Assembly: GCF_039729145.1 (NCBI RefSeq)
Contig: NZ_CP155793.1
Span: 310,001 to 374,000 of the forward strand
DNA from: Microbacterium sp. SY138
GTDB taxonomy: Bacteria; Actinomycetota; Actinomycetes; Actinomycetales; Microbacteriaceae
DNA: 64,000 bases
Direction: 5' to 3'
Made by a program: the position numbers and the translations under genes. Below are positions 34,273 to 41,147 of this stretch, piece after piece (within the stretch, counting starts at the first letter, position 1; every line of letters begins with the position of its first letter). The notes under the pieces were generated by a model that saw only the letters and a program-made list of their open reading frames with translations, was not told the DNA's origin and did no database searches.

Positions 34273-34322
34273 GCAACCCGGGGGTTGCGCAAGAGGATCG
34301 CATGTGCAACTCTAGAGTTGCA
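34273..34322. promoter_or_regulatory. Twin palindromic operators upstream of the SRPBCC/ArsR operon
   Basis: GCAACCC-GG-GGGTTGC (34273-34288) and the perfect palindrome TGCAACTCTAGAGTTGCA (34305-34322) share GCAAC arms. Their centres are 33 bp apart, close to three helical turns, so dimers would bind the same face of the DNA. They fit the ArsR regulator encoded just downstream. Confidence 0.65.
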
Positions 34323-34372
34323 GCTGGCCGATCGGCCGGCGGAGCATGCAGGTGACCACGAAAGGACCCATC

Positions 34373-34855
34373 ATGGTGAACATGACCCACAACGAGGCAT
34401 CCGTCGTCGATGAGGAGACCTTCTCCGTTCGGCGGAGCATCCAGATCGCAGCCCCCGTCGACAAGGTGTGGCGAGCGGTGGCCGAGCCCGAGCACATCTC
34501 CCGCTGGTTCGGGCGCACGGTGCTGGATGGTGCGGGCGTCGGAGCCACCGGCACGATGACCTTCCCCGACTACGACGTGATCCCGTTGCGCGTCGAGGAG
34601 TACGACGAACCGCGACGCATCACCTACCGCTGGAACAACGACGATGCGCTCGGGAAGCTGCCGGAGAGCATCGACGAGTCGACCTCGACCGTGTTCACCT
34701 TCACCCTCGAAGAGGCCGACGGCGGCACCAGGCTCACGGTCGTGGAGAGCGGATTCGAGCGCACGTCGGATCCGCTCTCGAACCTCGAGTCCCACCGCAC
34801 CGGCTGGGACCTGGAGCTCGACAAGATGGTCGCACTGGTGGAAGGCGAAGCGTGA
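34373..34855 (+). CDS. SRPBCC (AHSA1-type START-fold) protein
   Basis: A 160-aa START-like lipid or ligand-binding fold. The opening strand FSVRRSIQIAAPVDKVWRAVAEPEHISRWFG is the classic AHSA1 start (IxAPVxxVWxAxxxPExIxxWFG). It ends with a long helix SHRTGWDLELDKMVALVEGE. ATG at 34373 is chosen because AAAGGA is correctly spaced; an in-frame ATG at 34346 has no site. The stop overlaps the ArsR GTG start by 4 nt (GTGA). AHSA1 proteins with a neighbouring ArsR are very common, but their ligands are mostly unknown. Confidence 0.88.
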   Translation: MVNMTHNEASVVDEETFSVRRSIQIAAPVDKVWRAVAEPEHISRWFGRTVLDGAGVGATGTMTFPDYDVIPLRVEEYDEPRRITYRWNNDDALGKLPESIDESTSTVFTFTLEEADGGTRLTVVESGFERTSDPLSNLESHRTGWDLELDKMVALVEGEA

Positions 34856-35169
34856 CCACGGAGACTCTGCTGCCCATGTTCGCGGCGCTCGCGGACGAGA
34901 CGCGCTGGAGCATCCTGACGGCTCTCGGCGAGGGGGATGCGTCGGCATCCGCCCTCGCCGGGCGCCTTCCGGTGTCTCGGCAGGCGATCGCGAAGCACCT
35001 CGCCGTCCTGCAGGAGGTGGGTCTCGTCGAGCCGGTACCGGTGGGGCGCGAGGTGCGTTTCCGTGTGGTCGGCGCCGAGCTCTCCGCCACGGCCGCGAGG
35101 CTCGATGTGATCGGGCGCGAGTGGGACCGCCGCCTCGCCGCGATCAAGCAGATCGCAGAGGGGCTGTAG
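34852..35169 (+). CDS. ArsR-family transcriptional regulator
   Basis: A 105-aa winged-helix repressor. MFAALADETRWSILTAL is the classic first helix, GDASASALAGRLPVSRQAIAKHLAVLQEVGLVEPV the helix-turn-helix, and GREVRFRVVG the wing. No cysteine-based metal site is present, so it is not an arsenic sensor of the classical kind. It starts with GTG inside the stop of the SRPBCC gene. The pair probably answers a small-molecule signal through the two palindromes at 34273-34322. Confidence 0.9.
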   Translation: MTTETLLPMFAALADETRWSILTALGEGDASASALAGRLPVSRQAIAKHLAVLQEVGLVEPVPVGREVRFRVVGAELSATAARLDVIGREWDRRLAAIKQIAEGL

Positions 35170-35173
35170 GGCG

Positions 35174-35728
35174 TCACTCCGCGGCTTCGGAGCCTTCCTG
35201 GTCGCGGATCACGTCGCGAAGCTCCTGGTCGAGGTCGGACGCCTCCTCGATCGCGGCCGTCATCCCGGCGAGGAACCGGGTGACCACGGCACGTTCCTGA
35301 TCGGAGAGCTCGTCGACGAGGGTCAGCATGCGGCGATGCATCGCGCCGAGGGTGGCGCGCACCTCTTCGTCGCTGCTCACCGTCGGGACCACGACGCCCG
35401 CGCGGCGATCGGTGGGGTGCGCCTCTCGGCGGACGTGGCCGCCCTTCTCCAGACGGTCAATGAGCGTGGTCGTCGATGCGGTCGAGATGTTGAGCATCCT
35501 GGCGATGTCGATAGGTCGGACGATCCGCCCGGCGCGCTGTTCCCTGAGCAGGAATCGCAGCGCCATGAGGTCGGTCTCGTTCATGCCCATCGAGGAGCGC
35601 GTGCGTGCGCGCATGGCGGTCTCGGCTGCGCGGTAGCGTCGCAGCATGTTGAGCACGTCGACGGTGCTGGCGCTCTCTCCGTCCGGGTACCAGTAGCCCG
35701 AACGTGCGTACTCCTGGGAGTCGTTCAT
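35174..35728 (-). CDS. MarR-family transcriptional regulator
   Basis: A 184-aa protein with a MarR winged helix: ETAMRARTRSSMGMNETDLMALRFLLREQ, RPIDIARMLNISTASTTTLIDRLEKGGHV and the wing HPTDRRAGVVVPT. The C-terminal helices (MLTLVDELSDQERAVVTRFLAGM) form the dimer interface. It is longer than usual at the N-terminus (about 30 extra residues, MNDSQEYARSGYWYPDGES). The start codon overlaps the stop of the upstream 80-aa gene (TGATG), so the two are translated together. Confidence 0.88.
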   Translation of the reverse strand: MNDSQEYARSGYWYPDGESASTVDVLNMLRRYRAAETAMRARTRSSMGMNETDLMALRFLLREQRAGRIVRPIDIARMLNISTASTTTLIDRLEKGGHVRREAHPTDRRAGVVVPTVSSDEEVRATLGAMHRRMLTLVDELSDQERAVVTRFLAGMTAAIEEASDLDQELRDVIRDQEGSEAAE

Positions 35729-35970
35729 CAGGCGACCACCTCTCCGCCGTCTGCGCCGAGCGCCGTCTCGCGTTCGAGCATCTCGACAGCCCCTGTCGCG
35801 ACCTCGGCGGGGACGACGAGCAGGAACCCGCCCGTGATCGCATCGTTCTCCGCGGTGATGATGCGCGCGATCCGCTCGCGACCGGCTGTGGGGAACTGCT
35901 GGTGCAGCTGGTCGAGCAGGTCGGCGTAGCGGACGTATCTCTCATCCTTGAGGTCTATTGGATCGACCAT
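35728..35970 (-). CDS. Small protein with a three-helix-bundle-like sequence
   Basis: An 80-aa acidic protein. ERYVRYADLLDQLHQQFP, then GRERIARIITAENDAITGG resembles the three-helix-bundle dimerisation proteins of actinobacteria (helix, QFP turn, helix). The C-terminal part FLLVVPAEVATGAVEMLERETA is less clear. A GAAGGGA ribosome site lies upstream of ATG 35970. It is transcribed with the MarR gene downstream and shares one nucleotide with it, so it may modulate that regulator. The function is unknown. Confidence 0.6.
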   Translation of the reverse strand: MVDPIDLKDERYVRYADLLDQLHQQFPTAGRERIARIITAENDAITGGFLLVVPAEVATGAVEMLERETALGADGGEVVA

Positions 35971-36031
35971 GACGTCCCTTCTCGTCGTGATTCCATCCTC
36001 TCATCGTCGGAAGCGCCTGATGATCGCACAT

Positions 36032-36053
36032 TTTGCTAGACAGTCCAGTAATC
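36032..36053. promoter_or_regulatory. MarR-type box A, between divergent genes
   Basis: A 22-bp box beginning TTTGCTAGAC and ending CCAGTAATC. It agrees with the box at 36555-36576 at about 16 of 22 positions (TTnGCTAGnnAnnCnAGTAATC). It lies in the divergent region between the 80-aa gene and the MarR gene at 36099. Confidence 0.5.
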
Positions 36054-36098
36054 AGCTCGTCGAGGTAACATGGGGCGGCGGAGATGGGGAGTGGTGAC

Positions 36099-36542
36099 AT
36101 GGGGCAGAGGCTGGAGATCGCGACACCGGAACTCGCGCGGGAGGTGGATGCGCTTCGCCGTGCCGACGCGCGGCTCGGGCGCCGGCTCGCTGCGGGGCGC
36201 CAGCCGAACGAGACCGATCGTGCCGCCATGCGTCTGATCGCGGAAGCGCCCGCCGATCGTCCGGTGACCCCGCGGGATCTGGCCGGGCATCTGGGCGTGA
36301 GCACCGCCGCGGTCACGTCGGTGCTCCGTCGACTCGCGGAAAGGGGCCAGGTGGTCGTCTCCACCCATCCCCAGGACGCGCGTTCGAAGATCGTGCGCCC
36401 GTCGTTGCGTGACCTGCATTCTCCCGCCGACGAGATCTCGCGGCGGGTCGAGGGGATCGAGAGCGAGTTCACACCCGACCAGCTCGCGGTGATCTCACGG
36501 TTCCTGCGACGTCTCACCGAGGAGATCTCGGACCTGACCTGA
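36099..36542 (+). CDS. MarR-family transcriptional regulator (second)
   Basis: A 147-aa regulator. The winged helix runs NETDRAAMRLIAEAPADRPVTPRDLAGHLGVSTAAVTSVLRRLAERGQV with the wing STHPQDARSKIVRP, then SEFTPDQLAVISRFLRRLTEEI for dimerisation. ATG at 36099 is preceded by GGGGAG at 6 nt; ATG at 36084 in frame would add five residues. It is divergent from the 80-aa/MarR pair and is followed 66 nt later by the DUF7882-like gene. A similar box precedes both. Confidence 0.88.
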   Translation: MGQRLEIATPELAREVDALRRADARLGRRLAAGRQPNETDRAAMRLIAEAPADRPVTPRDLAGHLGVSTAAVTSVLRRLAERGQVVVSTHPQDARSKIVRPSLRDLHSPADEISRRVEGIESEFTPDQLAVISRFLRRLTEEISDLT

Positions 36543-36554
36543 GCCGACTTCCAA

Positions 36555-36576
36555 TTAGCTAGCTAAACTAGTAATC
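36555..36576. promoter_or_regulatory. MarR-type box B, upstream of the 108-aa gene
   Basis: Contains the perfect palindrome TTAGCTAGCTAA (36555-36566) followed by ACTAGTAATC, and shares its pattern with box A at 36032-36053. It is 32 nt before the start of the downstream gene and probably controls it. Confidence 0.5.
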
Positions 36577-36608
36577 TATTTTCCGAGAGATAAATCGGAG
36601 GAGGAGTC

Positions 36609-36935
36609 ATGGGTCAGCTCAGCTATGCCGGAGAGTCGCAGACGTTCGAGGTCGATGACGAGGTGCTCTCTCACCTCCGTCTCGTGGCGGTCACCAAGCT
36701 TCGCCGCGGCGAGTCGTTCCCGCTCACGCTGCGTGTGTCGGACTCGCGCACCGAGACGCTGTGGATGCACGCCTCGATCCCGGTCCGCTTCACGATCGAC
36801 GCCGACGTGGAGTTGCAGCGGCCGGTGCTGGTCAAGATGATGGCGGCGGCGAGCGGCGCCGGGGGCCTCGACCTCACCGACATCGACTTCACGCCGCTGA
36901 GCTCCTCCGCGAGGGTGATGCACGCCGTCGCCTGA
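36609..36935 (+). CDS. Small actinobacterial protein, DUF7882-like
   Basis: The 108-aa product starts MGQLSYAGESQTFEVDDEVLSHLRLVA and continues with LRRGESFPLTLRVSD, LWMHASIPVRFTIDADVELQRPVLVKMM. It matches my memory of the small beta-rich DUF7882-type proteins found often in Microbacteriaceae; no activity is known. It has a strong ribosome site (GGAGGAGG, 36598-36606) and a MarR-type box upstream. It has no signal peptide. Confidence 0.7.
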   Translation: MGQLSYAGESQTFEVDDEVLSHLRLVAVTKLRRGESFPLTLRVSDSRTETLWMHASIPVRFTIDADVELQRPVLVKMMAAASGAGGLDLTDIDFTPLSSSARVMHAVA

Positions 36936-37040
36936 CGACAAGCTCGCCTCCCTCGCCGATGCACTCCTGGGCAAAGCAGTGCAGCTCGCGGGCGGGGAGG
37001 TGCGCGGCCACGCAACCGGGGGGTTCGCGTCGCCGCTTCT

Positions 37041-37082
37041 GACGCTCGGCCATCGAGAATCGGGTCCCGATGGCCGAGCGTC
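37041..37082. terminator. Bidirectional hairpin between convergent genes
   Basis: Perfect 15-bp arms GACGCTCGGCCATCG (37041-37055) and CGATGGCCGAGCGTC (37068-37082) with a 12-nt loop sit between the 108-aa gene and the convergent SDR gene, 8 nt from the SDR stop. No T run. It probably ends both transcripts. Confidence 0.65.
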
Positions 37083-37089
37083 GATTCTG

Positions 37090-37842
37090 TCAGAGAGCGG
37101 TGTATCCGCCGTCGACGAGGTGGTAGCTGCCGGTGATGAAGCTCGCCGCATCGCTGGCGAGGAAGGCGATGAGGTTCGCGACCTCGTCGGCCTGGCCCAG
37201 GCGTCCGATCGGGTGCTTGCTCACGAGGAAGTCCTTCGCCTCGTCGCCCATGTTCGCGAGCAGCGGGGTGTCGATGAAACCGGGGCCCACGGAGTTCACG
37301 CGCACGCCCTTGGCGGAGTACTCGAGCGCCGCCGACTTGGTCATGCCGACCACGCCGTGCTTGGCGGTGACGTAGGCGGGGGAGCCGGCGAAGCCGACGC
37401 TGCCGAGGATCGAGGCGATGTTCACGACCGAGCCGCCGCCGTTCGCGAGGATCGAGGGGATCTGTGCCTTCATATTGCGGAAGACCGCGTTGAGGTTGAT
37501 CGCGATGACCTTGTCCCACGCCTCGTCCTCGTACTCGGCCGTCGGAGCGCTGGCGCCGCCGATGCCCGCGTTGTTGACGCCGATGCGCAAGGGAGCGAGC
37601 GAGTTGGCGAGTTCGATGGAAGAAGCGATCCAGGCCGCATCCGTCGCATCGCCGACTGAAGCCTCTGCCGTGCCGCCGGCAGCGCGGATCTCTTCGACGA
37701 CCGCGTTCGCGTGCTCCGCGTTCAGGTCGTTCACGACGACGGATGCGCCGTTCTTCGCCAGCAGGAGAGCGGTCGAGCGTCCGATTCCGCTGCCTGCTCC
37801 CGTCACGATCGCCGAGCGGTTCGAGACGTCGTACTGAGCCAC
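37090..37842 (-). CDS. Short-chain dehydrogenase/reductase
   Basis: A classical SDR oxidoreductase of 250 aa. The NAD(P) loop is TGAGSGIGRS, then NNAGIGG, the active-site Ser in VNIASILGSVG and the YxxxK pair in AYVTAKHGVVG. VNSVGPGFIDTPL follows, and the C-terminus is SDAASFITGSYHLVDGGYTAL. The acidic residue in VVVNDLNAEHAN after strand 2 points to NAD(H) rather than NADP(H). GTG at 37842 has GGAG 6 nt upstream; a further GTG at 37905 would add 21 residues but lies close to a TAGGCT box. The substrate is unknown. Confidence 0.9.
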   Translation of the reverse strand: MAQYDVSNRSAIVTGAGSGIGRSTALLLAKNGASVVVNDLNAEHANAVVEEIRAAGGTAEASVGDATDAAWIASSIELANSLAPLRIGVNNAGIGGASAPTAEYEDEAWDKVIAINLNAVFRNMKAQIPSILANGGGSVVNIASILGSVGFAGSPAYVTAKHGVVGMTKSAALEYSAKGVRVNSVGPGFIDTPLLANMGDEAKDFLVSKHPIGRLGQADEVANLIAFLASDAASFITGSYHLVDGGYTAL

Positions 37843-38112
37843 GAGTGACTCCACTTCCGGGCGGGCGCGGTGCCGGGAGATCTTCTCGGACGGTCCGTCC
37901 TTCACTCCAGCCTACGCCTGAAAATGTGGGGTGGATTCACGTGAATGGATGTCGGCGACGCGATGCCGTCGGCACCAGTGGACTCTGTCGGAGCAGGCGA
38001 GCCCGACGAGCCCGGCCCGGGGCGGTCGTTGGTCGCGCCCGTCGCGACGGAGCGTCCTCGACGGATCGACGAGGACGCTCCGCGGCATGTGGTGGACGGT
38101 CTTCGTCGCCGT

Positions 38113-39498
38113 TCAGAGCACGCGCACGAGGCGGAATCCGAACATGTTGGTCGCGGTCTCCGACGAATAGTAGGCGCTGCGATAGTCCAGTCGCAGATTC
38201 TGGGGCTGATAGTTCCACGCGCCCCCACGCACGACGGGGAACGGTACTCCGCCGTCATGCGGGCTCCCGTCGTTCGCTGCGGCGGAGAGATCCTGTACCC
38301 AGTCGTCCGCGACGAATTCACGCGCGTTCCCGGTCACGTCGTACAGCCCATACCCGTTGGGCGCGAAGCTTGCCACCGGCGCGGTGTACGGGTAGCCGTC
38401 GTCGACGCCGGTGCTGTCCCAGCCGAATCCGTTGGTCTCCTTCGACGAGAGGTCGAAGCTGTTCGCGTACTCGTTCACGCGAGAGAGGTCGTCACCCCAG
38501 TAGAACGTCGTGGTCGCACCGCCACGCGCCGCCCACTCCCATTCATCTTCGCTGGGGAGTCGATAGGTTTCCCCCGTCTTCGCACTGAGCCATGACGCGT
38601 ACGCGTTCGCATCTTCGCGCGTGATCGCGACGACGGGAGAATCGGTCGTCTGGGGGAATCCAGGATTCAGGTAGTCCAGCGCAGCGTTGAACTGCATGGC
38701 GGAAGGATCCTGCGGGTTCCACCATCGAGCTCCACCGCGAGGACGATACTTCGTCTCTTTGACGAACGCACTGAACTGACCGACCGTCACCTCGGTCGTG
38801 CCGAAGGCGAGTGCCTCACTGATCGTGACGTCGCGCTGGGGCGTCTCGAAATCACGACGGTTCTCCGGGACGTTCCAGATCTGCTGTTCCTCCGCTGTCG
38901 CCCCCGCAACGTAGTCGCCCTTCGGCACCACGACCATCTCCGGGAGGCCGGGAAGATCACGGAACACCGTGCCCGGTTGCGTCTGAGCGCTGACATCGGC
39001 ACGCGATCCTTCCACTCGCGCCGGGCGGGTCTTGTCGCGCTTCTTCAGAGAGTCGTCCATCGATGCCACGCGGTACTGCCATTCCGCCACCGAACCCTGA
39101 AGGAACATCACGGAATCGAGCACGCCCGGTTGGTATCCGGGCTGCGTGGCGAGATCGAGCAGATAGGTGGATTCCACCTGAAGCCGCTCCAACGCCGTCT
39201 TGAAGCTCTCGTACTGCGGGATCCTCGAGCGATCTTCGTCCAGAGCGAGGATCGCTTCGTTCACCGCGGGAACGACGGCGCCATAGGTGGTCTTCGCGTC
39301 GGATCGCCACACCAGCGACTCCTCGAGATCGTCGAGTGCGCGATGGGCGGCATCTGCTCCACCGCGACCCATCGGGGATTGGGCGAAGACCGGCGTGGTG
39401 GAGGTGGCGACGAGAGCCAGCGTCAGAGCGACCGCGGCGGAAACCCGCACCGCCGTCGTGGAACCCTGCGTCGGCCCGGAATTAATGTTACGTAACAT
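38113..39498 (-). CDS. Secreted SUMF1-fold (formylglycine-generating-enzyme-like) protein without cysteine
   Basis: A 461-aa exported protein. The signal peptide is about residues 17-39, ending in TTPVFA before Q40. Residues about 45-180 are helical. The C-terminal about 260 residues are an SUMF1/FGE domain: MVVVPKGDYVAGA, FGTTEVTVGQFSAFV, PVVAITREDANAYASWLSAKTGETYRLPSEDEWEWAARGG, NGYGLYDVTGNAREFV and NMFGFRLVRVL. True FGEs use a cysteine pair in the RxRY segment; here it reads RLDYRSAYYSS and the protein has no cysteine at all. The loss means it cannot make formylglycine by the known route. It may be a binding or structural relative. Palindromes overlap its start. Confidence 0.82.
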   Translation of the reverse strand: MLRNINSGPTQGSTTAVRVSAAVALTLALVATSTTPVFAQSPMGRGGADAAHRALDDLEESLVWRSDAKTTYGAVVPAVNEAILALDEDRSRIPQYESFKTALERLQVESTYLLDLATQPGYQPGVLDSVMFLQGSVAEWQYRVASMDDSLKKRDKTRPARVEGSRADVSAQTQPGTVFRDLPGLPEMVVVPKGDYVAGATAEEQQIWNVPENRRDFETPQRDVTISEALAFGTTEVTVGQFSAFVKETKYRPRGGARWWNPQDPSAMQFNAALDYLNPGFPQTTDSPVVAITREDANAYASWLSAKTGETYRLPSEDEWEWAARGGATTTFYWGDDLSRVNEYANSFDLSSKETNGFGWDSTGVDDGYPYTAPVASFAPNGYGLYDVTGNAREFVADDWVQDLSAAANDGSPHDGGVPFPVVRGGAWNYQPQNLRLDYRSAYYSSETATNMFGFRLVRVL

Positions 39499-39502
39499 GT
39501 TA
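39485..39502. promoter_or_regulatory. Overlapping palindromes at the start of the SUMF1-fold gene
   Basis: ATGTTACGTAACAT (39485-39498, perfect) includes the start codon, and TAACATGTTA (39493-39502, perfect) overlaps it. Two symmetric sites over a start codon suggest an operator for an unseen regulator, or an mRNA structure. Confidence 0.45.
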
Positions 39503-39578
39503 AGTGTTCCATTCTGTTGATCCGGGAGTATACCCACCCCGTCTATGGCGCGAGAGTGCGATCTCGACACTTTCCCTC

Positions 39579-39622
39579 TTGACACACCCGCTCCGCGGGC
39601 ATAACGTACAACCAAATGGTTG
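39579..39622 (+). promoter_or_regulatory. Promoter and operator of the ArsR/SRPBCC operon
   Basis: TTGACA (39579-39584), 17 nt, then TAACGT (39602-39607) form a near-consensus promoter. CAACCA-AA-TGGTTG (39609-39622) is a perfect inverted repeat that includes the ATG (39616-39618). Transcription would start at or just before the ATG, so the mRNA is leaderless and bound ArsR would sit on the start site. Confidence 0.8.
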
Positions 39623-40005
39623 CACAAAGAGAACTGAGCGAAGCGGAGGTCGACCGTGTCTTCCACGCACTGGCGACGTCGACCCGGCGCGACATCCTGC
39701 GCCGGACGATCGAGCGTGAGCAGTCGGTCTCGACCCTCGCCTCCGAATACGAGATGTCGTTCGCCGCGGTGCAGAAGCACGTCGCCGTGCTCGAGGCCGC
39801 GAACCTCATCGTCAAGCGCGCCGAGGGACGCGAGCGGCTCGTCCGCGCGAACCCCGAGATGATCGCCCGCGCCAGGGCGCTCCTCGCCCGATACGAAGAG
39901 CTGTGGCGGTCGCGCATCGCCCGACTCGACGACCTGCTGGCCGAGACGCCTCGGCCCAGCTCATCCGACACCAGTGACACCACGAAGAACGAACAAGGAG
40001 ACTGA
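39616..40005 (+). CDS. ArsR-family transcriptional regulator (second)
   Basis: A 129-aa winged-helix regulator with VDRVFHALATSTRRDILRRTIE, SVSTLASEYEMSFAAVQKHVAVLEAANLIVKRAEGRERLVRA and a C-terminal helix LARYEELWRSRIARLDDLL, the usual form for ArsR proteins paired with AHSA1 partners. No metal-binding cysteines. The leaderless start is explained at 39579-39622. Its operator overlaps its own start codon, which fits autorepression. The two-domain SRPBCC gene follows after 2 nt. Confidence 0.9.
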   Translation: MVAQRELSEAEVDRVFHALATSTRRDILRRTIEREQSVSTLASEYEMSFAAVQKHVAVLEAANLIVKRAEGRERLVRANPEMIARARALLARYEELWRSRIARLDDLLAETPRPSSSDTSDTTKNEQGD

Positions 40006-40007
40006 AC

Positions 40008-40985
40008 ATGCCTGTCACCGACGTCACCACCGATGCCGAGAACCTGACCATGACCGTGGTCGCCGACTTCGCGGCCCCCATCGACCGCGTCTGGAGCGCG
40101 TACTCCGACCCGCGTCAGCTCGAGCGCTTCTGGGGTCCTCCCGGATGGCCGGCCACCTTCACCGCCTGGGACCACACCGTCGGCGGGCGTGCCGTCTACT
40201 CGATGAACGGTCCGCGCGGCGAGAAGTCGTCGGGTGCGTGGGAATTCGTATCGATCGACGCGCCGCACGGCTTCGAGGTCATCGACTCGTTCGTCGACGA
40301 GGAGGGAAAGCCGCTCGACGGATTCCCCGCACAGCGGATGTCGTTCTCGTTCGAGCCCACCGCCGAGGGCACCCGTATGGTGACCACGAGCCACTTCGAC
40401 TCCGTCGACGCGCTCGAGCAGGTCGTCGAGATGGGCCAGGTCGAAGGCATCAAGATGGCGATGGCGCAGCTCGACACCGTGCTGCAGGATCTCCGCGAGT
40501 ACGCGCAGGGCAAGGGCACACGGGTGGAGCTGCTCGACGACACCCACGTGCGCATCACCCGCCTGGTCGAGGGGCCGCGGGAGCTGGTCTGGCGCGCGCA
40601 CTTCGAGCCCGAGCTCATCCGCAAGTGGATGCTCGGACCCGACGGCTGGGAGATGACGGAGTGCGTGGCCGCCACCGAGGTGGGCCAGTCGTACCGGAAC
40701 TCCTGGGCGCCGGTCGGCGACACCGAGGGGCAGCCGTTCGGGTTCGAAGGTGAGGCGCTGCTGATCGACGCCCCGCGCCGGGCGGTCAGCACCGAGCGGA
40801 TGCAGGGCATGCCCACCGAGACGCTCAACGATCTGAACCTGTATGAGGAGGACGGCGCGACTCTCGTCACGCTGCTCATCGAGTATCCCGACAAGGAGAC
40901 GCGCGACATGATCCTCGCCACCGGCATGGCCGACGGCATGGAGTCGTCGTTCGCCCGCCTGGAGCGGGAGCTGCTCTCCGTCTGA
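40008..40985 (+). CDS. Tandem SRPBCC (AHSA1-type) protein
   Basis: A 325-aa protein with two START-like domains. The first (about 10-165) opens with VVADFAAPIDRVWSAYSDPRQLERFWGPPGWPATF; the second (about 170-322) opens with EGPRELVWRAHFEPELIRKWMLGPDGWEM. Each ends in a long helix (VEGIKMAMAQLDTVLQDL and MADGMESSFARLERELL). Fused pairs are a common form in actinobacteria. AAGGAG precedes the ATG. The ligand is unknown; the context with an ArsR repressor suggests a stress- or solvent-type response. Confidence 0.9.
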   Translation: MPVTDVTTDAENLTMTVVADFAAPIDRVWSAYSDPRQLERFWGPPGWPATFTAWDHTVGGRAVYSMNGPRGEKSSGAWEFVSIDAPHGFEVIDSFVDEEGKPLDGFPAQRMSFSFEPTAEGTRMVTTSHFDSVDALEQVVEMGQVEGIKMAMAQLDTVLQDLREYAQGKGTRVELLDDTHVRITRLVEGPRELVWRAHFEPELIRKWMLGPDGWEMTECVAATEVGQSYRNSWAPVGDTEGQPFGFEGEALLIDAPRRAVSTERMQGMPTETLNDLNLYEEDGATLVTLLIEYPDKETRDMILATGMADGMESSFARLERELLSV

Positions 40986-41025
40986 CGCTGCATCTGCGCG
41001 CAAGCAGTCGCCGTTTCAGGCGTTC

Positions 41026-41071
41026 ACGCCGGGTCAGGCCGATCTCCCCCCGAGACGGCCTGACCCGGCGT
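41026..41071 (+). terminator. Hairpin after the tandem SRPBCC gene, with a third half-repeat
   Basis: Perfect 15-bp arms ACGCCGGGTCAGGCC (41026-41040) and GGCCTGACCCGGCGT (41057-41071) with a 16-nt loop. A further copy of the right arm, TCTGACCCGGCGAGGCC, follows 5 nt later. The same layout recurs near 63558. Probably a terminator. Confidence 0.55.
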
Positions 41072-41147
41072 TTCGGTCTGACCCGGCGAGGCCGAGCATC
41101 GAGGCGCCACACCTCCACGCAGGTGTTCGGGATAAGGTGGCGACACG

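Noticed and set aside
36936..37040. A fragment reading DDKLASLADALLGKAVQLAGG in one frame
   Set aside because: It looks somewhat protein-like but has no start, no ribosome site and runs into a terminator hairpin; it may be a gene remnant, too short to call.
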